From Siphonodentalium dalli (Eukaryota > Mollusca > Scaphopoda > Gadilida > Siphonodentaliidae), in NCBI GenBank assembly GCA_032622095.1, contig CP136062.1:229598578-229662577 (forward strand): a stretch of 64,000 nt of DNA, in the 5' to 3' direction. The position numbers were made by a program, and so were the translations under genes. Shown piece after piece: positions 44,134 to 55,076 of the stretch. The notes below the pieces were generated by a model. The model did not search any database. It was not told the origin of the DNA and saw only the letters and a program-made list of their open reading frames with translations. How positions within the stretch are numbered: the first letter of the stretch is position 1; each line of letters begins with the position of its first letter.

Positions 44134-44588
44134 TAAAGGCCCATTTAATTTTCGAATCACCAATTTTTTATAGTGACTTGATATACAGTTTTAATAACAA
44201 TCTTATGACATAAAATATGATTAAATTACTATAATTCATCACCATTTGGAACGTCTGTGTCTCAGAAGATGACCAAATAGTAATAGAAAATAGCTGAAAT
44301 CATAGAAAGATTTTCCCCATTTCGCTCCCAGATTGCAACAGAATACAAACTAAGAAATAGAGTTATTCCCCTTCCATTGAAAATAATAGACTTTGCAGTA
44401 CAGTCCAGATGGAACTTAAGCACAGAAAACATGTCGGTACCTCAGCAAAAACACATGTTCTCAGTTTATTACACCGGATAAGTTAATAATACAATGTTTT
44501 GGAGCTTCCTCTTTAAAATGGTATATAATATGGCATATATTTTATATAATGTGATCTGGGGTTTCAAAAATTAAGTGGGCCTTTAAAT
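44134..44588. mobile_element. Family S MITE ending just before exon 13
   Basis: TTTAAAGGCCCATTTAATTT at the left and AAAATTAAGTGGGCCTTTAAA at the right are inverted ends. It stops 17 bp before exon 13, so its right edge abuts the polypyrimidine tract. Related copies: 59393-59838 and part at 61296-61514. Confidence 0.7.
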
Positions 44589-44605
44589 TGATTTTTCATT
44601 TTCAG

Positions 44606-44695
44606 GCTAAGATTTCATCGCTTAATATTTGGTACAGCAAACTTGGCTTCAAAGGAACAAAAACAACAATGTTAAAGAAATTAACTCCCGTTAAA
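44606..44695 (+). CDS. GALC: GALC exon 13
   Basis: Thirty codons read AKISSLNIWYSKLGFKGTKT and TMLKKLTPVK, matching human [26 protein letters not shown]. Beta-sandwich domain. Acceptor atttttcattttcAG, donor GTGAGT, phase 0 at both ends. Confidence 0.92.
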
Positions 44696-44715
44696 GTGAG
44701 TAGTACATGTACAGT

Positions 44716-45427
44716 CAATCCTTCCATGATTAGAGCTTCCTGAATTTTTCGCAAACCCTGTGCCCATGCATTCTCTTATATATGCGAGTCTCCCATATAT
44801 ATGAGAGAATGCACTGGCTCGGGATCTTTAATGTAGGCTAATTCAATTTGATGCGATTCGGAATCTTTCATCTGATTCGATTCGATTTGAAATCGGCTGT
44901 CCTGATTTGAATTGTATCGAATCATTGGCACCAGTTGCATTGTCATTACTTCAACGGATCACATTGCTTTTTCGCAAAGATATATCATGATGCCAGCGCA
45001 TATAAATAACATTGCCGTTGACTCAGCTATACTATAGACCACCGAAGCATTGTAAGACTTGTGCAACTGATCTAGCAAAATTTCTATATATGTCAAACTT
45101 GTGAACGCGATTGCTGTCTGGCTTCAATATTATTGCTTCTGATAATGTTTCATTGTCATATAACAGAGACAATTTCCACAAAGATAGCGCACTTGCAAAT
45201 GATAAGACTTGCCTTTGATTCATTAATACATAATATTTATTTACATCGTATACTGATGGTCATTTATCGTCGTTATGAAGTGAGCAAATTGATATTCGTC
45301 ATGTATTATCTTCATCATCACTATTATTATGCCTGATTGAATTATTTGATTCGAGATTCGATGCGATTCGGAATCAGTTGGGCCCTACTTTAATGGTGAA
45401 CCAGCACACCTCCCGTCATGAAAGGGT
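44716..45427. mobile_element. Family B2 remnant interrupted by an ATTCGATTCG-rich element
   Basis: The B2 left end (CCTTCCATGATTAGAGCTTC) and right end (ccgtcatgaaagggttaa) are split near 44833-45388 by a segment whose ends carry GATGCGATTCGGAATC in the same region on both sides. A related scrap lies at 45650-45748. Confidence 0.45.
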
Positions 45428-45473
45428 TAATCACATAGCCTCGATGCAAGAGAAATTTATTGTAATAAGCGGA

Positions 45474-46395
45474 TATGTTTATGTCGGGATTCAGATATTT
45501 GGCCCATTTTGTGTGTACATTTTATTTACGATTTGATCACATCTTCCGTCGTCAATGCATCAATCATTGAATATTGCTGTTGCTTTATTTGTTTTCTACT
45601 TTTTTCTTTTTTAAGACACCAAAACTATCTTTGTAATTGGCAGAATGTGGTCTGATTCGATTCGAGATTTGATTAAAAATGAAAATGTCCGATTCGCAGG
45701 GCTCTACTTTAATTCTGAACCAGCACACCTCCCATCATGAAAGGGTTAATGACATAGCCTATATACAATAAGCGGGTATGTTTATGTCGGGATGTCCAAA
45801 ATTGAAATCGAATGGTGGCACAAGGACTGGATCGGTCGCTAGGTATTTAGTTTTAAATATACGAAGGGATGATGATTCTTTGATTTTCTTTGACATGGTG
45901 TTCCATTCCCTAGTTGTATTTGATAAAATGTGTGTTCAAAATGCTCAGTTCTTTTGAACGAATATAGAGGAAAACTTGTTTTATCTCTAAAATCATATCT
46001 AGCATCAGATTCGGGGCGGGAGGGTAAGAGATTGTGAAGGTATTTAGGGGTCGCATTATTAGATATTTTCTACATGGTATTCATTCTATGGGATTTCTTT
46101 CTGTTTGGTAAAGTCTGCAGCCGCAATTCTATGAGCATTTTAGGGACGGATCGACTGAGACCTGTAATAGTTCGACCCGCATCGGGTTCATGGTATATAA
46201 TATGGCATATATTTTGTATAATGTGATTTGGGGGTTCAATGGTATATAATATTGTATGTTTATGTCGGGATGCTGATATTTGGCCCATTTTGTGTGTACA
46301 TTTTATTTACGATTTGATCACATCTTCCGTTGTCAATGCATCAATCATTGAATATTGCTGTTGCTTTATTTATATTCCTACTTTTTCTTTTTTAA
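45474..46395. repeat. Local duplication holding a TTAA empty site
   Basis: The segment 45474-45650 (atgtttatgtcgggattcag ... ttttttaagacaccaaaac) recurs at 46256-46392 and continues after the MITE at 46666. The first copy lacks the MITE and so gives its pre-insertion sequence at 45610-45615. The stretch between, 45750-46255, shows nothing else. Confidence 0.7.
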
Positions 46396-46665
46396 CCCTT
46401 TGAGTGCCAGGTCCGATTTTTGTATCAACCCATATACCCTGTGCCAATGCATTCTCATATATATGCGAGTCGACCATAGGTCGCCTCGCATATATAAGAG
46501 AATGCATTGGCCTAACAATTTTTCATCAATTGTTATTATTTTTTACAATTTTTTACAATTTTAATAATTTTTTAAAAATCTAAAAAAAAAAAAAAAAACA
46601 AATTAGGGACGATTTTACAGACCGTAAATTAGGGCTGATGAGATCGGCCCCTGGCACTGAAAGGG
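46396..46665. mobile_element. TTAA-flanked MITE (CCCTTTGAGTGCCAGG ends), with empty site
   Basis: CCCTTTGAGTGCCAGG at the left and CCTGGCACTGAAAGGG at the right, with TTAA at 46392-46395 and 46666-46669. It contains one family B hairpin (46436-46515). Related copies: 55711-55996 and 60598-60834. Confidence 0.8.
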
Positions 46666-46692
46666 TTAAGACACCAAAACTATCTTTGTAAT

Positions 46693-46930
46693 TGGCAGAA
46701 TGAGGTCCCCAGAGGGTGAATTTAATTACACTATCCCACACAGCAGACCTCTTGGGACCACATTCTGCTTAGTCCTCAACTGCTATGGGAGACCTGGTAT
46801 CAAATTGAAGTTCTCCAGTTGAAGTTGGTGATGCTCATCAATTAGTTACCTTGATTATGCATTGTATCTTTTGCATATTAGGGGATGTAGAAACTTAACA
46901 GAAGGGAAAAAGTAACTAAAAACAGTTTTA
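46693..46930. mobile_element. Family C copy, partial
   Basis: GCAGAATGAGGTCCCCAGAG and a damaged second arm, followed by the core segment (gttggtgatgctcatc...aacagaaggg). Confidence 0.5.
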
Positions 46931-47029
46931 AAAAATTTGATGTTTTTTTTATATAATTTAAATTTTTCAAATAAACATCCAATGAAGAACAATTTTAATA
47001 ATATTTAAATTCTGTTGCTCTCTCTTTAA

Positions 47030-47408
47030 CCCTTTACCCAACAGAAGGGCCCTGTGCCAATGCATTCTCTTATATATGCGAGTCGACCATAGGTCGCCTC
47101 GCATATATAAGAGAATGCATTGGCTTAACACATTAAAAATTATAATTGTTAAAGAATGTAAGAAAAAATGGTAAAAAAAGATTTTTTTTAGGCCAATGCA
47201 TTCTCTTATATATGCGAGGCGACCTATGGTCGACTCGTATATATAAGAGAATGCATTAGCACAGGGCTAACTGTAACTATCACAATGTGGTCAAGGAGCC
47301 GGTTCCAATGATATCCATATGTGTATGGTTCTATTGAGACATACCGAAGATATTTTAGGCTTATGAAGCTTTATTTGGCCGGTTTTGGCCGGTTTGTTGG
47401 GTAAAGGG
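47030..47408. mobile_element. Family B1 composite MITE, TTAA on both sides
   Basis: CCCTTTACCCAACAGAAGGG at the left, two opposed hairpins, the tatccatatgtgtatggttc block and TTGTTGGGTAAAGGG at the right. TTAA at 47026-47029 and 47409-47412. Confidence 0.75.
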
Positions 47409-47412
47409 TTAA

Positions 47413-47618
47413 CCCATCAGTGCTAAGTCCGATTTTTGTATCAACCCATATTTCCTTGATCATTTTTCGAATTTATTGATTATAATAATGTGACACATTG
47501 ATGGAAAGATCTCTAAGAGCTCTTTCCATCAATGTATCACATTATTATAATCAATAAATTTGAAAAATGATCAAGGAAATATGGGTTGATACAAAAATCG
47601 GACTTGGCACCGAAAGGG
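47413..47618. mobile_element. Foldback MITE sharing a TTAA with its neighbour
   Basis: A long palindrome (arms about 95 bp) with CCCATCAGTGCTAAGTCCG and GGACTTGGCACCGAAAGGG ends. It lies between TTAA 47409-47412 and 47619-47622, so the first TTAA is shared with the B1 element to its left. Confidence 0.7.
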
Positions 47619-47689
47619 TTAACTCCACTTTTTTCCAGCTGGCTCACTACTGTCTTATGTACAAGGAACACTCACATTCTCTCGTTTTT

Positions 47690-48020
47690 TTATGACTTCG
47701 CTGTTTATTTTATACTTGAAATTTCACTGTTTTATAGGTAACAAATGGCCAGTTTTTATGATTTCGCCATTTATTTTATACTTGAAGTTTGACTGTTTTA
47801 TAGGTAACAAATGGCCAGTTTTTATGATTTCGTCATTTATTTTATACTTGAAGTTTGACTGTTTCATAGGTAACAAATGGCCAGTTTTTATGATTTCGCC
47901 ATTTATTTTATACTTGAAGTTTGACTGTTTTATAGGTAACAAATGGCCAGTTTTTATGATTTCACCATTTATTTTATACTTGAAGTTTCACTGTTTTATA
48001 GGTAACAAATGGCCAGTTTT
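47690..48020 (+). repeat. 66-bp tandem array of the exon 14 splice acceptor (5 copies)
   Basis: Five units hold an ACTGTTTTATAG acceptor and the first 19 bases of exon 14 (GTAACAAATGGCCAGTTTT). AGs lie at 47736, 47802, 47868, 47934 and 48000. The first four read GTAACAAATGGCCAGTTTTT then ATGA, which gives TGA after seven codons in the exon 14 frame. Only the last copy continues into the full exon. Confidence 0.92.
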
Positions 48021-48143
48021 CACTAGACCTTGCTCTTGATGAGGTTTACACACTGACAACAACAAATCGTGGCAATAAAGGCGACTACGGAACTCCGCCA
48101 GCATCGGCTCCATTCCCACTTCCCTATAAGGATAATTTTGAAG
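48002..48143 (+). CDS. GALC: GALC exon 14
   Basis: The exon reads VTNGQFSLDLALDEVYTLTT, TNRGNKGDYGTPPASAP and FPLPYKDNFE, matching human [44 protein letters not shown]. End of the beta-sandwich and linker to the lectin domain. Acceptor is the last of five; donor GTATGT at 48144, phase 1. Confidence 0.94.
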
Positions 48144-48268
48144 GTATGTAGTCCAATGTATTAATCAAAGTAATTCAATCGATTCTCACTTTGTATGAAG
48201 TCCAATCAAAGTAATTAAATCGATTCTCACTTTGTATGAAGTCCAATCAAAGTAATTAAATCAATTCT
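48144..48268. repeat. ~45-bp tandem repeat directly after the exon 14 donor
   Basis: Three units with tatgaagtccaatcaaagta and attaaatcgattctcacttt start at the donor GTATGTAGTCC. The exon end itself is not included, but the donor's intron bases are (tatgaagtcc). Confidence 0.75.
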
Positions 48269-48389
48269 CACTTGGTTCCAATAAAACAACTTTTCAGCAT
48301 CTATATTGCCCCCCAACAGTTTCTTTTAAATGTAAAACATATATGCATCATACATATTACCAGCCAATGTATTAATCAAAGAAATTAAA

Positions 48390-48600
48390 TCGATTAACCC
48401 TTTCATGACTGCAGCCAATGCATTGTCTTATATATGCCAATCTCCCATAGGGAGCCTCGCATATATAAGAGAATGGATTGGTCTAACAATATTTACCCTC
48501 ACCAGTGATTTCTCTTATATATGCGAGGCTCCTTGTGGGAAACTGCATATATAAGGCAAAGGATCTTTAATGCTGCACCAGCGCAGCTCCTGTCATGAAA
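48390..48600. mobile_element. Family B2 MITE, partial
   Basis: TTAACCCTTTCATGACTGCA, two hairpins (48410-48480, 48500-48560) and a GCGCAGCTCCTGTCATGAAA right end without the closing TTAA. Confidence 0.55.
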
Positions 48601-48999
48601 TGCTTCCAATGTATCGCATATTTTTACATTATCGTGTAATTTGTTCCATTCTGTATAAAAACGATTCCATGTAATAATTAGGAGATATACATACCCTGTT
48701 GTGTTGGATTCGAGCACGAAAACAGTTTGTGAACTAGATGGCTTGTTTTCATGCTCGAATCTCCAAGCCTGGTAAAAAGTCGATGAGAAGACGGTCTCGA
48801 ACCTAATTGCATATGGATGTGAATATCTCTAAAATCAAGTGCCGTTTATGTGTCAGATATTTGACAAACCGTCCTAATTTCGTTGAACAAAATGTTGATA
48901 AATAACAGGTTTTGGGAATTTTATACTATAATTGACCATGGTTAGCATTATTTTTGGGCAATTAATCGATTCTGATAACTGAAGACTCAATAGTCTCAA

Positions 49000-49650
49000 A
49001 ACAACATTGTTTTAGTTACTTCTGTTCAGTTTCTATATCCCACAATTTTCAGAAGATAAATTGAATAATCAAGATGACTTGAACTGGGGAACTTCAATCT
49101 GATCCTAGGTCTCCCATAGCAGTTGAGGCCTCGGCAGAATGACGTTCCCAGATACAAATATCCCCAGAGATCTAGAAACTGAACGGAAGGGAAAAAGTAA
49201 CTAAAAACAATGTCAATTTGAAACTATAGATACTTCCCAGAAGATGAGGCCTAAGCAGAATAAGGTCCACAGAGTGTGAAATTAGTGATGTTAGCCCACC
49301 TGTGCAGGATAACGTCACTAAATTCACTCTCTGGGGAACAATTTCTGCAAATGACAGACACTATTTGCAGGCTTGGCTGTCAAACTAGCCATCTCAGACA
49401 TCATGCCACATACTATAGTCGTCTTATGGCCAGAAAGTTTTCTAATACTACTTCTATTTATTTATAGATATCAAAATGCCGAAAGCAAAAAATAATGTGC
49501 AAAATCTGTATATCTATTTCTGTCATAATTCCCAGAACATGAGGATTAAGCGGAATGAGGTACCTAGAGGGTGAATTTGGTGATGCTGGCCCACACTGTG
49601 GAATGGTGTCACTGCATTCACCCTCTGGGGACCTCAAGCAAAACACGTCT
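49000..49650. mobile_element. Family C composite, two palindromes
   Basis: Core segment in reverse (49000-49130), damaged palindrome, core forward, palindrome at 49250-49370 and another at 49550-49640. Interrupted by about 150 bp of unrelated DNA. Confidence 0.5.
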
Positions 49651-49914
49651 GTTCTTTTGCAATGACAAGACATTGCCGGTGTATCCTCATGTCGAATTTG
49701 TTTGGCGATCGGTCGTCTGTATTATCGTCATCGTAGGGGCCTGCATGCTATGACCGTGTGATTAGAATGCAGGGTCTTTATCATTGACTGTTTCTTTGAC
49801 TGTATATAACGTCTATGTAACTATACCAGATATCAATTATGTACAAAATCCAAAACAAAAAGAGCATCTTTCTGCCATTGACCAATTTTCATGAATGTGA
49901 CCCAACAATAATAT

Positions 49915-50170
49915 CAACTCGGCAATGAATACACAATGAATACACAATGAATACACAATGAATACACAATGAATAACAATCAATACACAATCGATACACA
50001 ATCAATACACAATCGATACACAATGAATTCACAATGAATACACAATCGATACACAATGAATACACAATGAATACACAATCATTACACAATCGATACACAA
50101 TAAGTACACAATCAATACACAATCAATACACAATCGATACACAATCAATACACAATCAATACACAATGTT
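49915..50170. repeat. 10-11-bp minisatellite (ATACACAATGA / ATACACAATC)
   Basis: About 24 short units of AATACACAATG, AATACACAATC or GATACACAATC. It gives a Cys/Val/Tyr-rich spurious ORF on the minus strand. Confidence 0.85.
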
Positions 50171-50261
50171 AATTTCAATGCCAATCTAACACCGGAGATT
50201 GGCAAATAATGGTCCTATCAAATAATCGCGACATAGTAGACAATAGTCAGCTGTGCCTACT

Positions 50262-51248
50262 GTATACACCCGTCAGTATGCTCATCCTCGAAGATAAGCC
50301 TAGTCTCTATACACCCGTCAGTAAGCCCATCCTCGAAGATAAGCCTAGTCTCTATACACCCGTCAGTATGCTCATCCTCGAAGATAAGCCTAGTCTGTAT
50401 ACACCCATCAGTAAGCTCATCCTCGAAGATAAGCCTAGTCTGTATACACCCATCAGTAAGCTCATCCTCGAAGATAACCCTAGTCTGTATACACCCGTCA
50501 GTATGCTCATCCTCGAAGATAAGCCTAGTCTGTATACACCCATCAGTAAGCTCATCCTCGAAGATAAGCCTAGTCTGTATACACCCGTCAGTATGCTCAT
50601 CCTCGAAGATAAGCCTAGTCTGTATACACCCGTCAGTATGCTCATCCTCGAAGATAAGCCTAGTCTCTATACACCCGTCAGTAAGCCCATCCTCGAAGAT
50701 AAGCCTAGTCTCTATACACCCGTCAGTATGCTCATCCTCGAAGATAAGCCTAGTCTGTATACACCCATCAGTAAGCTCATCCTCGAAGATAAGCCTAGTC
50801 TGTATACACCCATCAGTAAGCTCATCCTCGAAGATAACCCTAGTCTGTATACACCCGTCAGTATGCTCATCCTCGAAGATAAGCCTAGTCTGTATACACC
50901 CATCAGTAAGCTCATCCTCGAAGATAAGCCTAGTCTGTATACACCCGTCAGTATGCTCATCCTCGAAGATAAGCCTAGTCTGTATACACCCGTCAGTATG
51001 CTCATCCTCGAAGATAAGCCTAGTCTGTATACACCCGTCAGTATGCTCATCCTCGAAGATAAGCCTAGTCTGTATACACCTGTCAGTATGCTCATCCTCG
51101 AAGATAAGCCTAGTCTGTATACACCCGTCAGTATGCTCATCCTCGAAGATAAGCCTAGTCTGTATACACCTGTCAGTATGCTCATCCTCGAAGATAAGCC
51201 TAGTCTGTATACACCCGTCAGTATGCTCATCCTCGAAGATAAGTCCAT
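50262..51248. repeat. 45-bp minisatellite, ~22 copies, with 8-unit higher-order repeat
   Basis: Each unit holds CTCATCCTCGAAGATAAGCC and tagtctgtatacacccgtcag. Variant units follow the same eight-unit order twice: the line starting 50281 equals the line starting 50641, 360 bp apart. The rest of the array is nearly uniform. The 45-bp period keeps long ORFs open on both strands. Confidence 0.92.
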
Positions 51249-51589
51249 TCTTGGTTTTTTACACTAAATAAAACATGGGGTGCTCCTCGTAGATAAGTCC
51301 ACCCCATTTCTGAGCATTTGGAAGGTGAATACAATCACGTCTTTCTATCCTGTAGAATAGGAGAAGATACTCAAGCACATCTGTGCTTTTATTATTTTTT
51401 CCAGTTGTTAATCTTAAAAAATAAAGATGTATAATAGTATACACTTGTGTTAATATTGGAGGGGGAGGGTGGGTGGATCTTCTCGTGTGTAAGCCCAGTA
51501 CCCACTTTTTTACCTAAAACGTGCACTAGCCCCCGGGCTTACTGACGGGTGTATACGGTACATACACAATGGCCCAATACACTATCAGT

Positions 51590-52040
51590 TGCTTGTACAT
51601 GTGCATTGTTTGAGTATATGCCGCAGATACACGTTTGAGTATAATACACAAGCTTCATACATCTCACCGTAAGTATATATGCTGCAGATATATACATGAG
51701 TATAATACACAAGCTTCGAACATCTCGCCATGAGTTTATATGCTGCGGTTACATGCGTGAGTATAATACACAAGCTTCAAACATCTCGCCATGAGTATAT
51801 ATGATGCAGATACATCCGTGAGTATAATACACAAGCTTCATACATCTCACCGTAAGTATATATACCTTGGATACATGCGTGAGTATAATACACATGCTTT
51901 GTACATCTCGCCATGAGTTTATATGCTGCGGTTACATCCGTGAGTATAATACACAAGCTTCATACATCTCACCGTAAGTATATATACCTTGGATACATGC
52001 GTGAGTATAATACACATGCTTTGTACATCTCGCCGTCATA
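51590..52040. repeat. ~62-bp tandem repeat, ~7 copies
   Basis: Units with gagtataatacacaagcttc and atctcaccgtaagtatatat. The last two units repeat a two-unit pattern (ataccttggatacatgcg), again suggesting a higher-order duplication. Confidence 0.8.
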
Positions 52041-52349
52041 ATTCTTGTATATTTTTGTAGTTAATTTTCTGCTATATTTTGACAGAGGGATGAAAGTTAC
52101 ATCATGAAAATGATATTGCAGAAACAATTTGAATTTTAAAACAACAGAACTTGACCTCTCTTCGATGGTGGTTTCCTGGCTATAGTCTATGAGGACTCAT
52201 TTGGTGCTGTGACATGCATTGATAATATCTTGACCTATTACCGAATGGTGGTTTCTTGGCTATTGTCTCATTGGGTGCTGTGACATACGCTGATAGTATC
52301 TTGACCGATTATCGGATGGTTATCCTGGCTATATATAGTATATAGTACT

Positions 52350-52680
52350 TGAGGGCTCATAGGCGGGCTAGCACCACCAAATTCACCCTCTGGCAACCTC
52401 ATTCTGCTTAGCCCTCAACTACTATGGGAGATCTGGGATCAGATTGGGTACCATGATGATGCATTTTATCTTCTGCAATTTAGGGGAGGATATAGAAACT
52501 GACAGAAGGGAGAAAGTAACTAAAAACTATTTTAATGTTAGACTAGATACTTCCCACAAGATAAGACCTAAGCAGAATGAGGTCCACAGAGGATGAATTT
52601 GGTGATGCTAGCCCGCTGTGCAGGGTAGCATCACTAAATTCACCCTCTGGAGACCTCATTATGCAGATTGCTTGGTTCAC
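52350..52680. mobile_element. Family C copy
   Basis: Half palindrome at 52365-52410, core to about 52560, full palindrome at 52570-52670. Confidence 0.55.
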
Positions 52681-52734
52681 ATGGGTATGAATGGATTTCT
52701 GCAGTTGAAGCTGAAATAACACATGAATGTTTTA

Positions 52735-52810
52735 TACCCGCAGGGAGCCTCACATAGATGGAAGCATGCAAGCCTGCTCAAGTCTTATGTGGGGCTCTCT
52801 ATGGGTTAGT
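52735..52810. mobile_element. Small GGGAGCC...GGGGCTC element
   Basis: ACCCGCAGGGAGCCTCACAT to GTGGGGCTCTCTATGGGTTA, the same unit type as 38862-39275, single copy. Confidence 0.5.
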
Positions 52811-53211
52811 TCAGTTAGTTCATTTCACAGGGGCGTTAATTGAGGCTTGGTTCATAGGGGCTCAATACTATAAAAGGTTAAAATATGCAATTGATTTGGT
52901 AGATTAACATTAGATCTGTTTTTGTACAAAAGTGGGTTCTTCATTGATAAATATTGAATTTGAAAATGACGGTCTATTTTTCTGCAGTACTAAAGTGTCT
53001 CCACCATGCCTGTTCTGGCCATGAAGTTTTTGTTCATCATCTGTGTTATAAGTTTTAGAACAGTTTATCCTAGAATTGTATACCTGATTTGTAAAATATA
53101 GCTTTTACTTGAGCGATTGGCATTGGAATTTTAGGAACCTATTCAGGCGTTTGTGAATTATGTCCTTATAAGTGTGTACATATTTGAAATAGTGAACTCC
53201 CTTGTAACATA

Positions 53212-53443
53212 TTAACCCTTTACCCAACAAACCGGACAAAACCGGCCAAATAAAGCTTCAACAGCCTAAAATATCTTCGGTCTGTCTCAATAGAACCATA
53301 CAAATATGGATATCATTGGAACCGGCTCCTTGACCACATTGTGATAGTTACAGTTACAGTTATGCCCTGTGCCAATGCATTCTCTTATATATGCGAGTCG
53401 ACCAGAGGTCGCCTCGCATATATAAGAGAATGCATTGGCCTAA
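53212..53443. mobile_element. Family B1 MITE, truncated on the right
   Basis: TTAACCCTTTACCCAACAAA, the AAAACCGGCC and tatttgtatggttc (reversed) blocks, one hairpin at 53362-53443, then the element ends without a second hairpin or TTAA. Confidence 0.6.
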
Positions 53444-53737
53444 AATCAGCAGCGCACCTGAAGGACTGTAGTGATGTGTTTGTTAAAGTGGCATGCTCAT
53501 TTTTTTTTTATTTATGATTTTTACTTGTTTTTAACGACACACCCGAACTGTTTATATCGATATTGACTGTAATGCTTGCAGTTATGCTCAATTGTGCAAC
53601 TCCTGATGATTAATTTGACACAGTGTTACTGTCACATGCTCCATTCAAATGATTTCAACTATCAGCAGGTGACCAATCAGAATACGTATTTTACCAACAA
53701 GTGTTACAATTACTAATACGATGATCTTACTCGCCAG

Positions 53738-53912
53738 GCTATGTTTATCATCAAGAGCCGTTTAATATGGCACAACAAACCGGGTCATACGAAGTGTTGT
53801 CAGCGACCACCAAAAACAAAATCCTCCGGCAAATGGTACAGCAGGTTCCGTGCTTGTGGTGCGCTGCTGATGGTGTCGGTATGAGCAGTAACGTGTTCGG
53901 CAACCATTCTTG
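53738..53912 (+). CDS. GALC: GALC exon 15a (alternative, first copy)
   Basis: The exon reads GYVYHQEPFNMAQQTGSYEV, LSATTKNKILRQMVQQVP, CLWCAADGVGMSSNVFGNHSW. It is one of three homologous exons opening the lectin domain (residues 482-540). It keeps the LRQ motif, the Trp at about residue 522 and ends Gly-Asn-His-Ser-Trp, so it has an N-H-S sequon. Acceptor CTCGCCAG has a weak pyrimidine tract; donor GTGAGA. Entry phase 1, exit phase 2, 175 bases. It cannot be joined to 15b or 15c without a prompt stop. Confidence 0.87.
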
Positions 53913-53944
53913 GTGAGAATTCAGAAATAAACAAGACTTGAAAT

Positions 53945-54360
53945 AGTGTGTCTGTCATTGCAAAATGAGGTCCCCAGGGGGTGACTTTAGTGACGATACT
54001 CCACACAGCAGGCTAGCATCACCAAATTCACCTTCTGGGGACCTCATTCTGCATAGGCCTCATATTCAGGGAAGTATCTATAGTCTCAAATTGACATTGT
54101 TTTTAGTTACTTTTTCCCTTCTGGGAAGTTTCTATATACCCTAATTTGCAGAAGATAAAATGCTTAATAGAGGTGACTAATGGGTGAACAGCACCAATAT
54201 CAACTGGGGAACTTCAATCTAATCCTAGGTCTCCCATAGCAGTTGAGGCCTCAGCAGAATGAGGTCCCCAGAGAGTGAATTCTGTGATGTTAGCCCACTG
54301 TGCGGGATAGCGTCACTCAATTCACCCTCTGGAACCTCATTCCGCAAATGCAGGCTTGCG
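53945..54360. mobile_element. Family C composite after exon 15a
   Basis: Palindrome at 53960-54050, core reversed, second palindrome at 54255-54345. It starts 32 bp after the exon donor. Confidence 0.6.
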
Positions 54361-55076
54361 CATCCATGTGTCCGGTCATCTGTCCACCCGTTTTCATTGA
54401 TAGCTTCTGTCTGGATAATCCACTCAGAACTAGGATCAGTGAAAATTAGATTCTCCAAATATGGTCGCAGTCCACTGATTTATATCAGAGTAACTAGGCG
54501 TTTTAACTTACAATATGCAGTTTTAGTTGTCTGAGTACTGGCCAAATTTAAAATGGTCCCAATTTTATACTTTTTGCCAGGATTATCCCCAACTTCTGAG
54601 ATTTCTCCAGGGTTAGGATACACTGTGATAACCACCTGTTATATATTAGTATCTTGGTATCTAATGGCTATTTTTACGAACTTGCTCATGTCTCTCTTGG
54701 CACATATTTTAGCATGTCATAGCACACAATGAACTGCATGTCCTCTATGTATGGCCTGTGATACCTTCTGTGCATAAACTATTTTGATTTTCATGTAAAT
54801 ATTTGGTTTTATGCTCTAAATAAGTTAATTCAAGTTAATTCTAGTTAACAATTTCAGGATAATTAATAATGAATAATAACTTTAAGAACAATATTGTTTT
54901 CAAATATTTTTCCATACTCTGTCAAACTTAAGCAGAAATATGAACTTTCGAAAGTGAGCCTACAATTGAAATGTAATCCGTGTCACTAAACCTGTGCCTA
55001 TAATACAATACTTAGGGACAGTTTAGAGTACACTGGCACGGAAATAATTAAACGATGGATTTCCCAGCCAATTCAT
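54361..55076. other. Intron between 15a and 15b, nothing recognised
   Basis: AT-rich intron without supported features. Confidence 0.35.

Noticed and set aside
50209-51267. 352-codon repeat ORF
   Set aside because: The 45-bp unit keeps several frames open on both strands; no signal, domain or splice context supports a protein.
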